Source: Entoloma clypeatum
Taxonomy: Eukaryota > Basidiomycota > Agaricomycetes > Agaricales > Entolomataceae
Assembly (NCBI GenBank): GCA_963565915.1
Contig: OY751488.1
Coordinates: 1-64,000, forward strand
Length of the DNA stretch: 64,000 bases
Reading direction: 5' to 3'
Shown here: piece after piece, positions 22,681 through 32,188 of the stretch
How the letters are laid out: each line of letters starts with the position of its first letter
Numbering within the stretch: position 1 is the first letter of the stretch
The notes under the pieces: generated by a model
The model's database searches: none
The model's input: only the letters and a program-made list of their open reading frames with translations
Told to the model about the DNA's origin: nothing
Translations under genes and position numbers: made by a program

Positions 22681-23331
22681 CGACACTGTGGAGGACAGCC
22701 TGGGCAGACAGGCATCAGCCCCCTAAAAAAAATGGTGCCAGTGTCAATGCAGGAAGTAGGGGGGATGGGGATTGCCACCCTTTAAATTGGCGTTGTCGCA
22801 ATAAAAATGGCAGGGGTGGACAGCAGATCAGTTGGCGCAAAAATGGTGGCACGGACAAAGCATCAATGCCGGCAAAAGGAGGCCATGGCGCATGCATTCA
22901 GCTCAACATAACATCACCTCAGGCGGGGCGACTCACTCCAGATGTTGTGCCACTACGTCTGCAGGTTTGACCACCTCAAGCTCTGGTGCAACACATACCA
23001 GCGGTCCAAGCCCCACGAGCTATGTACACTGGCCACGGTCCGGGTCGGTCCAGGTCTGGGCATTTTCGACTGGACCTGAACCTGCACCAAGGGGTCTGGT
23101 CCAGGCGTTCTGCAGACCCACACCTGAACCTCGAGGTCCAGGTTCTAGGAGGTCCAGTCCAGGTCCAGACCCAAATTTTCTGCTCAAAATTCGCAGATTT
23201 CGTTATCAGTGAACAGAAAAAAACTTGGTGCGGGTGGCCTAGTGCCCATCTAAATACCAACGGGCAGGATTCCTCGCTCGGATGCGTCGGTACAACTGTG
23301 CACAACGCCTCACGAATGAGATTCCAATCAG

Positions 23332-23448
23332 TTCAAGAATAATCCCTCCTTGAGCATTTGGTCACTGTTTTGTGGTTCGAGTTCCACTTCATACCAGGGT
23401 AAGTGTGACAGGATGTCTGCTTTTGCATTTGTTTTGCCAGGCACATGT
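23332..23448 (-). repeat. Scrap of Gypsy-A pol (RNase H/integrase linker)
   Basis: About 115 bp (AGAATAATCCCTCCTTGAGC ... TTGCCAGGCACATG) closely match the minus-strand Gypsy-A copy around 32745-32845. It is an isolated fragment with no LTR. Confidence 0.85.
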
Positions 23449-24275
23449 AGTGTTGCTGCAACTTGGCGAGCCGAACCACGGCTTCAAGAGCTGTGACTGC
23501 AAAAGTCACAGCTCGAAAGCTGCAGCTCAGGTCTTAATCAACTCGGTTCAGCTGTGAGACCGCCTCGGACCAGCTGGGAGTCACAGAGCTGATGGTCCCC
23601 CCCCAAACAGGGACTTACCAGTCTTGTAACTATTTCAGATACTGAGTAATAGTCTATATGTATATATTACAGTACTAAAATCCACCTGCACTGATGGCAG
23701 CCAATGAGCGACGGGCGCAGCACATGCCATTCTCATGTGCCCCGTGGTGCTGTCGTGTTTCGTCAGTGGTTTGCTGTGAGGTGAACGGCGCGCTGCATAC
23801 CTGTGTTATCGGTGATCCCACCCCCGGCCCTGTGCTCGGCACGTGTTGTTGCTTGTGCAGTCCGCGCCGTTCTGGCATATCCGGCTGCCTCTCTCATGTG
23901 TTACGCCATTGGTCACGCGCCTGGCCTTGCCTGCATGTCACCTGCCGCTGGTCGCGTGTCTTGTCATGTTTCCTGCTATTGGTCGTGCATTCTCGTGTCT
24001 TGCTGTTGTCGCCGACTGGAAGGTGAGGGAGGGCCGATGTCATGCCTCGAGTGCCTCCCGCTGTTCTCAGGTGTTTTGTCAGTGGTGTGATGTGGCATGT
24101 GTGGGCGGCTGCTTCCCTATGCTAGGCTGGGATGGCCCCTCATAATACCATATGTAGGGGGGATACAAGGAGGAGGGGGAGGGAGGGAGGGAGGGGAGGG
24201 AGGAGGCATTGACGGAGGAGTGGAGTGGAGCGAGGTGATGGGGGGTAAGCAAGAACCTGACAGTGAGGCTCGGTT

Positions 24276-24578
24276 TGTTATGATTGTATTTTCACTTTTC
24301 ACTTTATCTTATCTTATTTTGATCTTATCTTATCTACATCATATTGTACATGAGGACATCTTATCATTATCACGCAGCAGGATGCGAAGGATCCGGAGTC
24401 ACGCAGCATGACACTGCCTCAACGCAGCCTCATGGTATTTACATATATAAGTAGGGTACTTTCACTTGTATTTGATAGCTTGTTCTCTTGAGATTCCTGC
24501 TAGGTCTCTTGGCAATACAGCACCTTCTTCATCTTTCCAGGTTTTTCCTCTAAGTTCAGAAGTTGCGTCGCCTCAACA
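24276..24578 (+). repeat. Gypsy-B 5' LTR (303 bp)
   Basis: TGTTATGAT start, CCTCAACA end, TATATAA box at about 24444-24450. It is 25 bp shorter than its 3' partner. The missing part is GGGCTCGTGACGTCGTCAGA-type sequence before GCGTCGCC, probably lost between repeated GCGTCG/GACGTCG words. Preceded by CGGTT. Confidence 0.93.
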
Positions 24579-25075
24579 GAAGAACAAGCTCTAAACTCGC
24601 CCGCCCAACCTCACTTCCCTTTCCTCCATTTCAACTTCGCCGTTTCGTGCTTTTTCGTCAAAGGTACTATACATGGACCCTAGCATTAAGGGGGACCTCC
24701 CGGACTTCAGGGATAAGAAGAGAAACACTTGGTACACCCATTATAACTAGCATTGCCGTTTGAGATACACAGGGAAACATTGAGCCCGTCCCATGTTGAG
24801 GTGACCAAAGGCCGACACATCTAACCTTTGGGGAAGTTGCTGGCGCATGTGATGGTTTGGAAAGAGAAGACCGTACATGTCTAGTTCGCAACAGGTGTTC
24901 CAATCCCCAACTCCTCGACATCTCGATTCAACCAGTCCAGCATGCGTAGGGGTATTGACCATGTGGACTTCATCTTTCCTAGATCTTCAGGACCAAGCCC
25001 CCGATCATCATGAATATCATGAACATCATGAACCTCCCATCGCTCCACCTCCTCCCTGACCAGGCTGAAGAATTG
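24579..25075 (+). other. Gypsy-B leader and degraded gag start
   Basis: Begins GAAGAACAAGCTC just after the LTR. A potential start (MDPSIKGDLPDFRDKKR, from about 24673) is followed within 10-20 codons by stops, in this copy and in the second copy at 30959. Either gag begins further down or this leader does not code. A long frame on the opposite strand is open in both copies but has no recognisable domain. Confidence 0.5.
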
Positions 25076-25785
25076 AAATAGCCGCAGATCCCGGCAAATA
25101 TAGTGGATCCCAACCCCTGTTTTCGGGATGGTGGGCAAAAATGCTCACATGGATCCAAGTAAATCAAGATTTGCTACATGGGGATGACGAAGTCTGCATC
25201 GCAGTCTGGTCCCGATTAGATGGACCGATTGCAGGAACGTATGGGGAGACACAACTCACCCAATGCATGGAATCAAATGATTGGCCAACATATCAAAACT
25301 TAGTCTATGAAATTACCACGAGGTTTCGCCCTATCACTGAAGTGGAATGGGCCAGAGCAAAGATTGAGGGGTTCAAACAGAACCAGATGAAGACAGACGA
25401 CTGGATCACGCAGTTTGGAACACTGGCAATCAAAGGGAAAATTGAGGATCATCATGGGATTTCCTTATTAGAAAGAAATGCCTGGGACTCAATTGTACAA
25501 CAATTGTTTCAACAAGGAAGGCGGCAGGACACCATGCAGGAAACTGTCGAAGAAAGCTCAGCCATCAGAAGGGCTGAAGAAAATTACGCCATGAGGCAAG
25601 GAATGAGGCAGGGACCTCCAAGACAAGGGAGCCAATGGGGAAATCGTCCCCAGAATCAGCAAGCACCGCGGCCGCAAGGCCAGAATAATTTTGGAAGGCC
25701 CTTTGGGCAACAACAGAATGGGGGGTACCTGGTGTGCCTGTGCCGAATCCCAATGGACAAGCTGCAGGGCAACAGGGTTTTGTAA
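25076..25785 (+). CDS. Gypsy-B Gag (capsid-like), N-terminus uncertain
   Basis: Structural protein of the retrotransposon particle. The retrotransposon-gag pattern is visible as SGWWAKMLTWIQVNQDLL, then WSRLDGPIAGTYGE and FRPITEVEWARAKIEGF, followed by a Gln/Pro/Arg-rich tail. No CCHC knuckle is seen, as in a number of fungal Gypsy Gags. The frame is open from about 25076, upstream of the first Met at 25141. The next frame (from 25691) overlaps its end in a different phase, which could indicate frameshifting or mutation. Confidence 0.75.
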
Positions 25786-26530
25786 ACATCAACCAGTAAT
25801 TCCCCCGCTGGCTCTGACAAATCACTATGAACAATTGCCTATAAACTCTTATATACATAAGGACACTGTAAAATCATGGTTTCAGAAACTTTCAGACGCA
25901 GCAGTTATGTACAATAAAATACTATTAGATAAACCTAGGAGAGAAAAACCAAAAAAAGATAAATCAGACGTAGATACACTTGTAAATTATATCATTGGGA
26001 AGTCCTCGGAAACGAGGCTTGGTTCGGCCCTTATGGACGAATGCTTAATTCCCTGTTCAGAAGAATCAGATAATTTAAATAGGCAAACGGACTCAATGGA
26101 GGACCCATCATTTATTAGATCAGCTTCTTTGGAAAAGAAGCTCATGATGAAGATCACGCTGGAAACACTGCAGGACAAACGTACTTTTGATGTGGAAGCT
26201 TTACTGGACTCAGGGGCGACAGGAATGTTCATTGATGTAATCTTCGCCAAGAAAAACAACATTAAATTAAGGGAACTACCATTTCCTATTCGGGTCTACA
26301 ACATGGATGGCATGCTTAACCAAGGAGGCTTGATCACTCATGAAGCAGTTCTGGCTATGCGACACAAGGGGCATGTGGAAATAACAGTGTTCGAGGCGTG
26401 TAACTTAGGAAAAGCTACAATTATTGTGGGACACACCTGGTTGAAACACCACAACCTGGAAATTGATTGGGAACATGGGAATGTCAAACTATCACAATGT
26501 CCAGAAGAATGCGTAGAACACACTACTTAA
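25691..26530 (+). CDS. Gypsy-B protease region
   Basis: The frame contains an aspartic protease active site (ALLDSGATGMFID at about residues 173-185) and the downstream IIVGHTWLKHHNLEIDW motif typical of Gypsy proteases. The protease cleaves the Gag-Pol precursor. The start is formal, since the frame overlaps the end of gag by 95 bp in another phase. The frame ends in a TAA (26528-26530) and overlaps the next frame (26467 on), which starts RT. In an intact element these would be one Pol polyprotein, so this boundary is probably mutational. Confidence 0.75.
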   Translation: MEGPLGNNRMGGTWCACAESQWTSCRATGFCKHQPVIPPLALTNHYEQLPINSYIHKDTVKSWFQKLSDAAVMYNKILLDKPRREKPKKDKSDVDTLVNYIIGKSSETRLGSALMDECLIPCSEESDNLNRQTDSMEDPSFIRSASLEKKLMMKITLETLQDKRTFDVEALLDSGATGMFIDVIFAKKNNIKLRELPFPIRVYNMDGMLNQGGLITHEAVLAMRHKGHVEITVFEACNLGKATIIVGHTWLKHHNLEIDWEHGNVKLSQCPEECVEHTT

Positions 26531-29500
26531 AGAAAATGGCTAGAGCCAAATGGGGCAGAAGAATTATTGAAGCCATAGACGTGGATGAAGGAAGTATACC
26601 AGAGGAAGTTATTCATATGATCAGAGGAGCAAAGACGGAACCTATGCAAGAGGAATCTGCAGAGCAGAAAGTGTGTCGTAAATATCACCCATATTTATCT
26701 GTCTTCGAGAGAAAGGCATCGGAAAGATTACCGATTCAGAAATCATGGGATCACGCCATAGACTTAAAGCCTGATTTCGTCCCAAAGAAGGCTAAGGTTT
26801 ACCCACTGTCACCGGAAGAAAGGAAAGAAGTATCTGAGTTCATGAATGAGCAATTACATAAAGGATATATCAGACCTACCAAGTCGTCACAAACCTCGCC
26901 GGTGTTCTTTATACCCAAAAAAAGATGGAAAGAAACGAATGGTACAGGATTACCGATATATTAATAGCTGGACTATTCGAAATAATTATCTGCTCCCATC
27001 AATTCCGGAGTTGATCGATAAGTTAAATGGGAAGAAAAGGTTCACCAAGATGGATCTCAGATGGGGATACAACAATGTGCGCATCAAGGAGGGAGACAAG
27101 TGGAAAGCGGCATTTACAACCCCTGATGGAGTGTTTTTTGGATTGAATAATTCCCCGAGCACATTCCAGACCATGATGAACGATATCTTTAGGGACTTGA
27201 TTGACCAGGGATACGTGGTTATTTATATTGATGATATATTGGTGGCAACAGAAGGAAAGGAAGGGCACAACGCCATAGTGGAAGAAGTTTTGAAAAGATT
27301 ACAAGAGAACGATTTATTCTTGAAACCAGAAAAATGTTTCTTTGATAGAGACAAAATAGAGTTCTTGGGATTAATTATTGGGAAAAATGGAATCCGGATG
27401 GACCCTTCGAAAGTAGATGCCATCAAACAATGGCCGACACCGACTAAGGTCAAGGAAGTACAATTATTCCTTGGACTCGCCAATTTCTATCCGAGATTCA
27501 TCAAGGACTTCTCTAAAGTGGCTGGGCCATTACATAAGTTAACAAGGAAGGACATGGTATGGAAATGGAGTACAGAGCAGGAGGAAGTGTTTAGAGAACT
27601 AAAGGAATTATTTATGGAAGCACCCATATTAGTTTCACCCGATCCGGATCCAAAGTTAAGGATAGAATCGGATGCATCGGACTTTGCCACAGGAGCGATC
27701 TTATCTATGGAATGTGAAGATGGTCACTGGAGACCATGTGCTTTCTTGTCTAAGGGATTGAATGATGTTGAACGGAATTATGATGTCCATGATAAAGAAA
27801 TGCTGGGTATTATCAGAGCACTGGAAGCACGGAGACACCACCTTGAAGGAGCCAAACATGAGATCGAGATCTGGACCGATCACAAAAACCTGGAGTATTT
27901 CATGCAGGGTCAAAAGCTTAATCGCAGACAAGCACATTGGGCATTGTATCTAACACGTTTCAACTTTAAATTAATACACAAGGCAGAAACCTCAATGGGG
28001 AAGGCGGACGCTCTTTCAAGAAGAGTCAACCATAGAAAGGGGGTGGAAAATGACAATGAGGATGTAACATTATTGAAACCCGAATATTTCCACTTGTGTG
28101 CAATGGATCGGGGACATCTACTTATTGATGGAGAAGAAACTAAACTATTGAAACGCATCAGGGATGCAAAAGAGTTTCATGAGCAAGTGCTCAAAGCGGT
28201 AGAAGAATTAAAGAAAACAAACACAAAAACATTACGAGCGGAGGAATGGCATGAGGAGCAGGGTTTATGGTTGCACAGAGGAAAGGTTTACGTTCCAAAG
28301 GATCAGGAACTCAGGGTGGAAATTATTGGATTACATCACAACAATCCAGTCGCTGGACATCTGGGTCAATGGAAAACCCTGGAATTAGTTACACATAATT
28401 ATTGGTGGCCCGGAATCACAAACATGGTCAAAGCTTATGTTGAGGGCTGTGACAAATGTCAACAATCAAAGAACGTGCCTCAACTGCTAGCCGGTAAATT
28501 AAAAGCAAACACGGAACATGCTGGACCATGGAAACACGTTACTGCGGACTTTATTGTAGGACTCCCAGAGGCTCAGGGATATAACACCGTACTAGTGGTC
28601 GCTTGTAGATCTACAAAACAAGCACACTTTATCAAAACATGTGACGAGGTCTCAGCTGAGGGATTAGCTAAGCTATATTGAGACAAAGTCTGGAAACTTC
28701 ATGGATTGCCGGAAATGCTGACATCAGATCGAGGACCGCAATTCGCGGCAACTTTTATGAAAGAATTAAACAAAATCCTGGGGATTACAACTAAATTATC
28801 AACGGCATACCATCCGCAAACAGACGGACAAACAGAACAAATCAACCAGGAGTTGGAACAGTATCTAAGATCATTTATTTCCCATCGGCAAACGGATTGG
28901 CCCGAATGGATGGCAAGCGCAGAGTTCGCCTATAATAATAAGATACACACAGCAACTCAGTTTTTGCCGTTCTATGTAAATTATGGATTCAACCCTAGGA
29001 TGGGCATAGAACCTCGGAGGGCAGAAAAGTCGTAACCGGCAAAAGAATTTGCGGAGCAAATGAAGAAGATTCATGAGGAGGCAGAAGCGGCACTAGTAAA
29101 AGCATGAGAAGAGATGGAACGGTATGTGAACCTGAAACGGGGTGATGCACCAGTTTACAAAGTTGGCGACAAAGTTTGGTTATCGACTAAAGACCTGAAG
29201 TTGAACCGACCTTTAAAGAAACTTGCCCAATGATGGATTGGACCCTATACCATAACCAAAATTATTTCGTCACACACTGTGGAACTTAAATTGCCAAAGT
29301 CGTGGAAAATTCACCCGGTAATTAACGTATTGCGGGTTCGATTATTCAAGGAACCTGTATATAAGTCTCAAACGACACGAGCGCCAAACCCCATTGTAAT
29401 CAACGGAGAAGAGGAACATGAGTTGTCTAAAGTTATTGACTCTATCTGGTACAATGGGAGGGTCTGACTCAGGATCACAACACGTGGGAACCCGAGGATC

Positions 29501-29664
29501 ACCTGGAACATGCCAAGGAAGCGGTGGAGGACTTCTTTAAATTAAACCCGAATGCACCCTGGCGCTTATGCGCAAACATCTTTGAAGGATTGGAATTTAA
29601 ACCATATGAGAACTTCACGGATACCCCGGACGACATCATATCTCGCCTGGAAGTCAAGATCTAG
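26467..29664 (+). pseudogene. Gypsy-B pol: RT, RNase H, integrase, chromodomain
   Basis: The RT N-terminus (26467-26964, KPDFVPKKAKVYPLSPEER) shifts frame at a 7-A run near 26920 (CCCAAAAAAAGATGG). The main frame (to 28681) carries RT (DLRWGYNNVRIKEGDKW, YIDDILVA), RNase H (IESDASDFATGAIL, WTDHKNLEYF) and the integrase HHCC zinc domain (HHNNPVAGHLGQWKT, CDKCQQSK). A TGA at 28679-28681 replaces an expected Arg codon. The integrase core continues ([24 protein letters not shown]). More stops follow at 29033 (TAA), 29105 (TGA) and 29233 (TGA before WIGPY). The chromodomain has a small deletion near 29463 but retains NTWEPEDHLEHAKEAV. Clearly inactive but recently so. Confidence 0.93.
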
Positions 29665-29675
29665 AAAGGGGGTAA

Positions 29676-30003
29676 TGTTATGATCGTATTGTCACTTTTC
29701 ACTTTATCTTATCTTATTTCGATCTTATCTTATCTACATCATATCGTACATGAGGACATCTTATCATTATCATGCAGCAGGATGCGAAGGATCCGGAGTC
29801 ACGCAGCATGACGCTGCCTCAACACAGCCTCATGGTATTTACATATATAAGTAGGGTACTTTCACTTGTATTTGATAGCTTGTTCTCTTGAGATTCCCGC
29901 TGGGTCTCTTGGCAATACAGCATCTTTATCATCTTTCCACATTTTTCCTCTAAGTTCAGAAGTTTGGGCTCGTGACGTCGTCAGACTTAGCGTCGCCTCA
30001 ACA
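29676..30003 (+). repeat. Gypsy-B 3' LTR (328 bp)
   Basis: TGTTATGAT...CCTCAACA ends, followed by the CGGTT duplication. A TATATAA box is near 29844. Identical in layout to the 5' LTR apart from the extra 25 bp and scattered substitutions. Confidence 0.94.
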
Positions 30004-30566
30004 CGGTTGATATATACTCCACAGGTTCTGGGCCAGGGCACTTGAAACACCGGAACTTGCCAACCTCAGCAACACCCGAAAGTCAACCAAGTCCGCAGTA
30101 AGTATATTAGTCTTCTTGTCTCTCCCCATCACCTCGCTCCACTCCACTCCTCTGTCAATGCCTCCTCCCTCCCCTCTGATCCTCCCTCCCCCTCCTTTGA
30201 AATATTGTATGTAAACCTCCTCAGACCACTTAATAGGATGAATATGAGCAAAATATATCCAAAATTTGACCAAAATTTTTTATTTCACCTTTGGATTCTC
30301 CACATTCAGGAAATCTCAGCACACCTTCATTTTTCAAATTTGGTTCATTCCTTAGAGAGATATAATATTTTTTCTCAAATCTGCACATTTGAATATTTCT
30401 ATCATATGTGGACTTCTAAAAATTATACAAAATATGTCACAAGGTGAATACATATGCAGTCATGAGTTCTATTGCTTCAAACTATTATTACATCATGAGG
30501 ATGGCACCGTCCATGCCTGTGCGATGTCTTTTGTGCATTGTTTAATATTATTTGGTTCAGACCATG
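30004..30566. other. AT-rich spacer without genes
   Basis: Holds a CT-rich tract (about 30115-30200) that is an inverted copy of sequence at about 24160-24245 on the other side of Gypsy-B. The rest is AT-rich with no ORF of note. Confidence 0.55.
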
Positions 30567-31241
30567 TGTTATGATCGTACTTTCACTTTTCACCTTATCT
30601 TATCTAATCTTGTCTCATCTTATCTAATCTACATCTTATCTTCATCATATCATATCTCATCATATCTATGGCTGCGCGACACATGTACGCCACATGTATT
30701 ACAGTATATAAGTAGCCCACTTTCTCTTGTATTCGGTAGTTTGTTCTCTTGAGATTCCCGCTGGGTCTCTTGGCAATACAGCCTTCTTCATCATTCCACG
30801 TTCCATCTCTTAAGTTCAACTGTTTGGGCTTGCGACGTCGTTTGACTTAGCGTCGCCTCAACAGAAGAACAAGCTCTAAACTCGCCTGCCCAAACTCACT
30901 TCCCTTTCCTCCATTTCAACTTCACCATTTCGTGCTTTTTCGTCAAAAGTACTATACTGTACATGGACCCTAGCATTAAGGGGGACCTCCCGGACTTCAG
31001 GGATAAGAAGAGAAAACGCTTGGTACACCCATTATAACTAGCGTTGCCGTTTGAGACACACAGGGAAACATTGAGCCCATCCCGTGTCGAGGTGACCAAA
31101 GGCTGACACATCTAACCTTTGGGGAAGTTGCTGGCGCATGTGAACGGTTTGGAAGAGAAGACCGTACACGTCTAGTTCGCAACAGGTGTTCCAATCTCCG
31201 ACTCCTTGACATCTCGATTCAACCAGTCCAGTGCGCATAGG
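30567..31241 (+). mobile_element. Gypsy-B copy 2: 5' LTR and leader only
   Basis: The LTR (30567-30863, TGTTATGAT...CCTCAACA) is followed by the leader beginning GAAGAACAAGCTC, which matches 24579 onward. Homology stops at 31241, exactly where a minus-strand Gypsy-A LTR begins. This copy was therefore interrupted by the Gypsy-A insertion. The rest of it is not found on the far side. Confidence 0.9.
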
Positions 31242-31648
31242 TGTTATGCTTAACAAACCGTTCCAAGGTTCGGGTAGAGTATGCAGGAAAGTGGAAAGGC
31301 AAAGAGCAATGTGAATGCTACTGTAAATCTAAGGAATCTACTATAGTACAAGAGGTTTATATAGGTACTGACTATAGGCGGTAGCAGATGAGTCAGTACT
31401 GCGGAAGGCAGTGCGCATGAGTAAGGCGACTGCGGAAGGCTATGTACAATGAGTAAGCTGACTGCAGAAAGTGAGTCAGCGCAGGAGCGAAGTATACTAA
31501 GGGGGATGACAAAGTAAGGTAGTGAGTCAGACTGGGAATCGAAGGTTGCGAAAGTAGACATTAGACATAGTAAGCTCATAAGAGGGCGCCGAGCCAGGCT
31601 GATAAGTAAAAGTGATGACATCGTCCACATACCGTAGAGTCCATAACA
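31242..31648 (-). repeat. Gypsy-A 3' LTR of copy 4 (407 bp, minus strand)
   Basis: On the plus strand it begins TGTTATGC and ends ATAACA; on the minus strand it is TGTTA...GCATAACA as in its sisters. A polypurine tract (GAAGAGGGGAAC on the minus strand) precedes it. Flank at 31237-31241: ATAGG. Confidence 0.92.
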
Positions 31649-31682
31649 TGTTCCCCTCTTCAAGCTCTGTGTCCTCACAGAG

Positions 31683-32054
31683 TCATTGTCCCCATCCCTC
31701 ATTGTTGCCGGGATCAGACCAGTTCGGACTCTCCTTGAGGCTCCAATCATATATCAACTCCTCGTTGATGGCAACGGCAAGTTCAAGGCCCTTGATAGCC
31801 AGCCGAATACGTTGATTTTTGATCATGAGGGTGCTGGTGCAATTCCCGAGAATTTGTTTCTCTTCGGGAGTCGGGGCGATGGGGAGGTTGGACAGCGAGT
31901 GAAGTCGTATATGCATCTGGCAATGAAGGAGGTCGGCAAGGGAAGTTTCGAGGGCGTGGATTTGGTCTCTCATGGAGAGTGCTTTGTTCATGAGGGCAGC
32001 AATGGCGGGGTTGATGTCGGTGGTGGAGGTGGAGGTAGCGGTAGTGTTAGACAT
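31683..32054 (-). CDS. Third ORF of Gypsy-A, 123 aa, function unknown (copy 4)
   Basis: The same 123-codon frame as at 2414-2785 and 15995-16366, more diverged (MSNTTATSTS start, LLHCQMHIRLHS, TLMIKNQRIRLAI) but without any stop or frameshift. It keeps the identical C-terminus NNEGWGQ and the helix-prone centre. Lies between the chromodomain remnant and the LTR. Its persistence in a copy whose integrase carries two deletions supports past coding function. No domain recognised. Confidence 0.55.
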   Translation of the reverse strand: MSNTTATSTSTTDINPAIAALMNKALSMRDQIHALETSLADLLHCQMHIRLHSLSNLPIAPTPEEKQILGNCTSTLMIKNQRIRLAIKGLELAVAINEELIYDWSLKESPNWSDPGNNEGWGQ

Positions 32055-32188
32055 GGCAGTGAGGATGGTTGAGAGATAGAAGAAGAAGGGGGAGGCTATA
32101 TTGGGCAGGGAAAAGGACTAGAGCAGGGAACTCGGTGTGTGGTTGACTGATGAGGTCAATACTTGTCATGGATTTCGAGAGCTGTCTT

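Larger units (their letters stand above)
21068..24275. other. Stretch without a recognisable gene
   Basis: Many small GC-rich frames but no recognisable domain. Contents I can name are listed separately: a two-copy repeat at 22480-22680, a GGTCCAG-rich tract at about 23038-23170 and a short Gypsy-A scrap at 23332-23448. A GGGA/GGA microsatellite lies at about 24165-24210. Confidence 0.5.
24276..30003 (+). mobile_element. Gypsy-B, structurally complete Ty3/Gypsy element with 5-bp target duplication
   Basis: 5.73 kb with two LTRs (24276-24578 and 29676-30003), gag, protease, RT, RNase H, integrase and chromodomain in order, a polypurine tract (AGAAAGGGGG at about 29663-29672) and CGGTT directly repeated on both sides. 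The target duplication shows that both LTRs come from one insertion. Coding regions contain a frameshift and several TGA/TAA stops, so it is not autonomous now. Confidence 0.95.

Noticed and set aside
22059..22785. Several Pro/Ser-rich ORFs
   Set aside because: All overlap a low-complexity GC-rich two-copy repeat in several frames at once.
24667..24921. Antisense ORF in the Gypsy-B leader, open also in the second copy (30997-31212)
   Set aside because: No recognisable domain. Conservation follows from copy identity, and it lies opposite a degraded leader.
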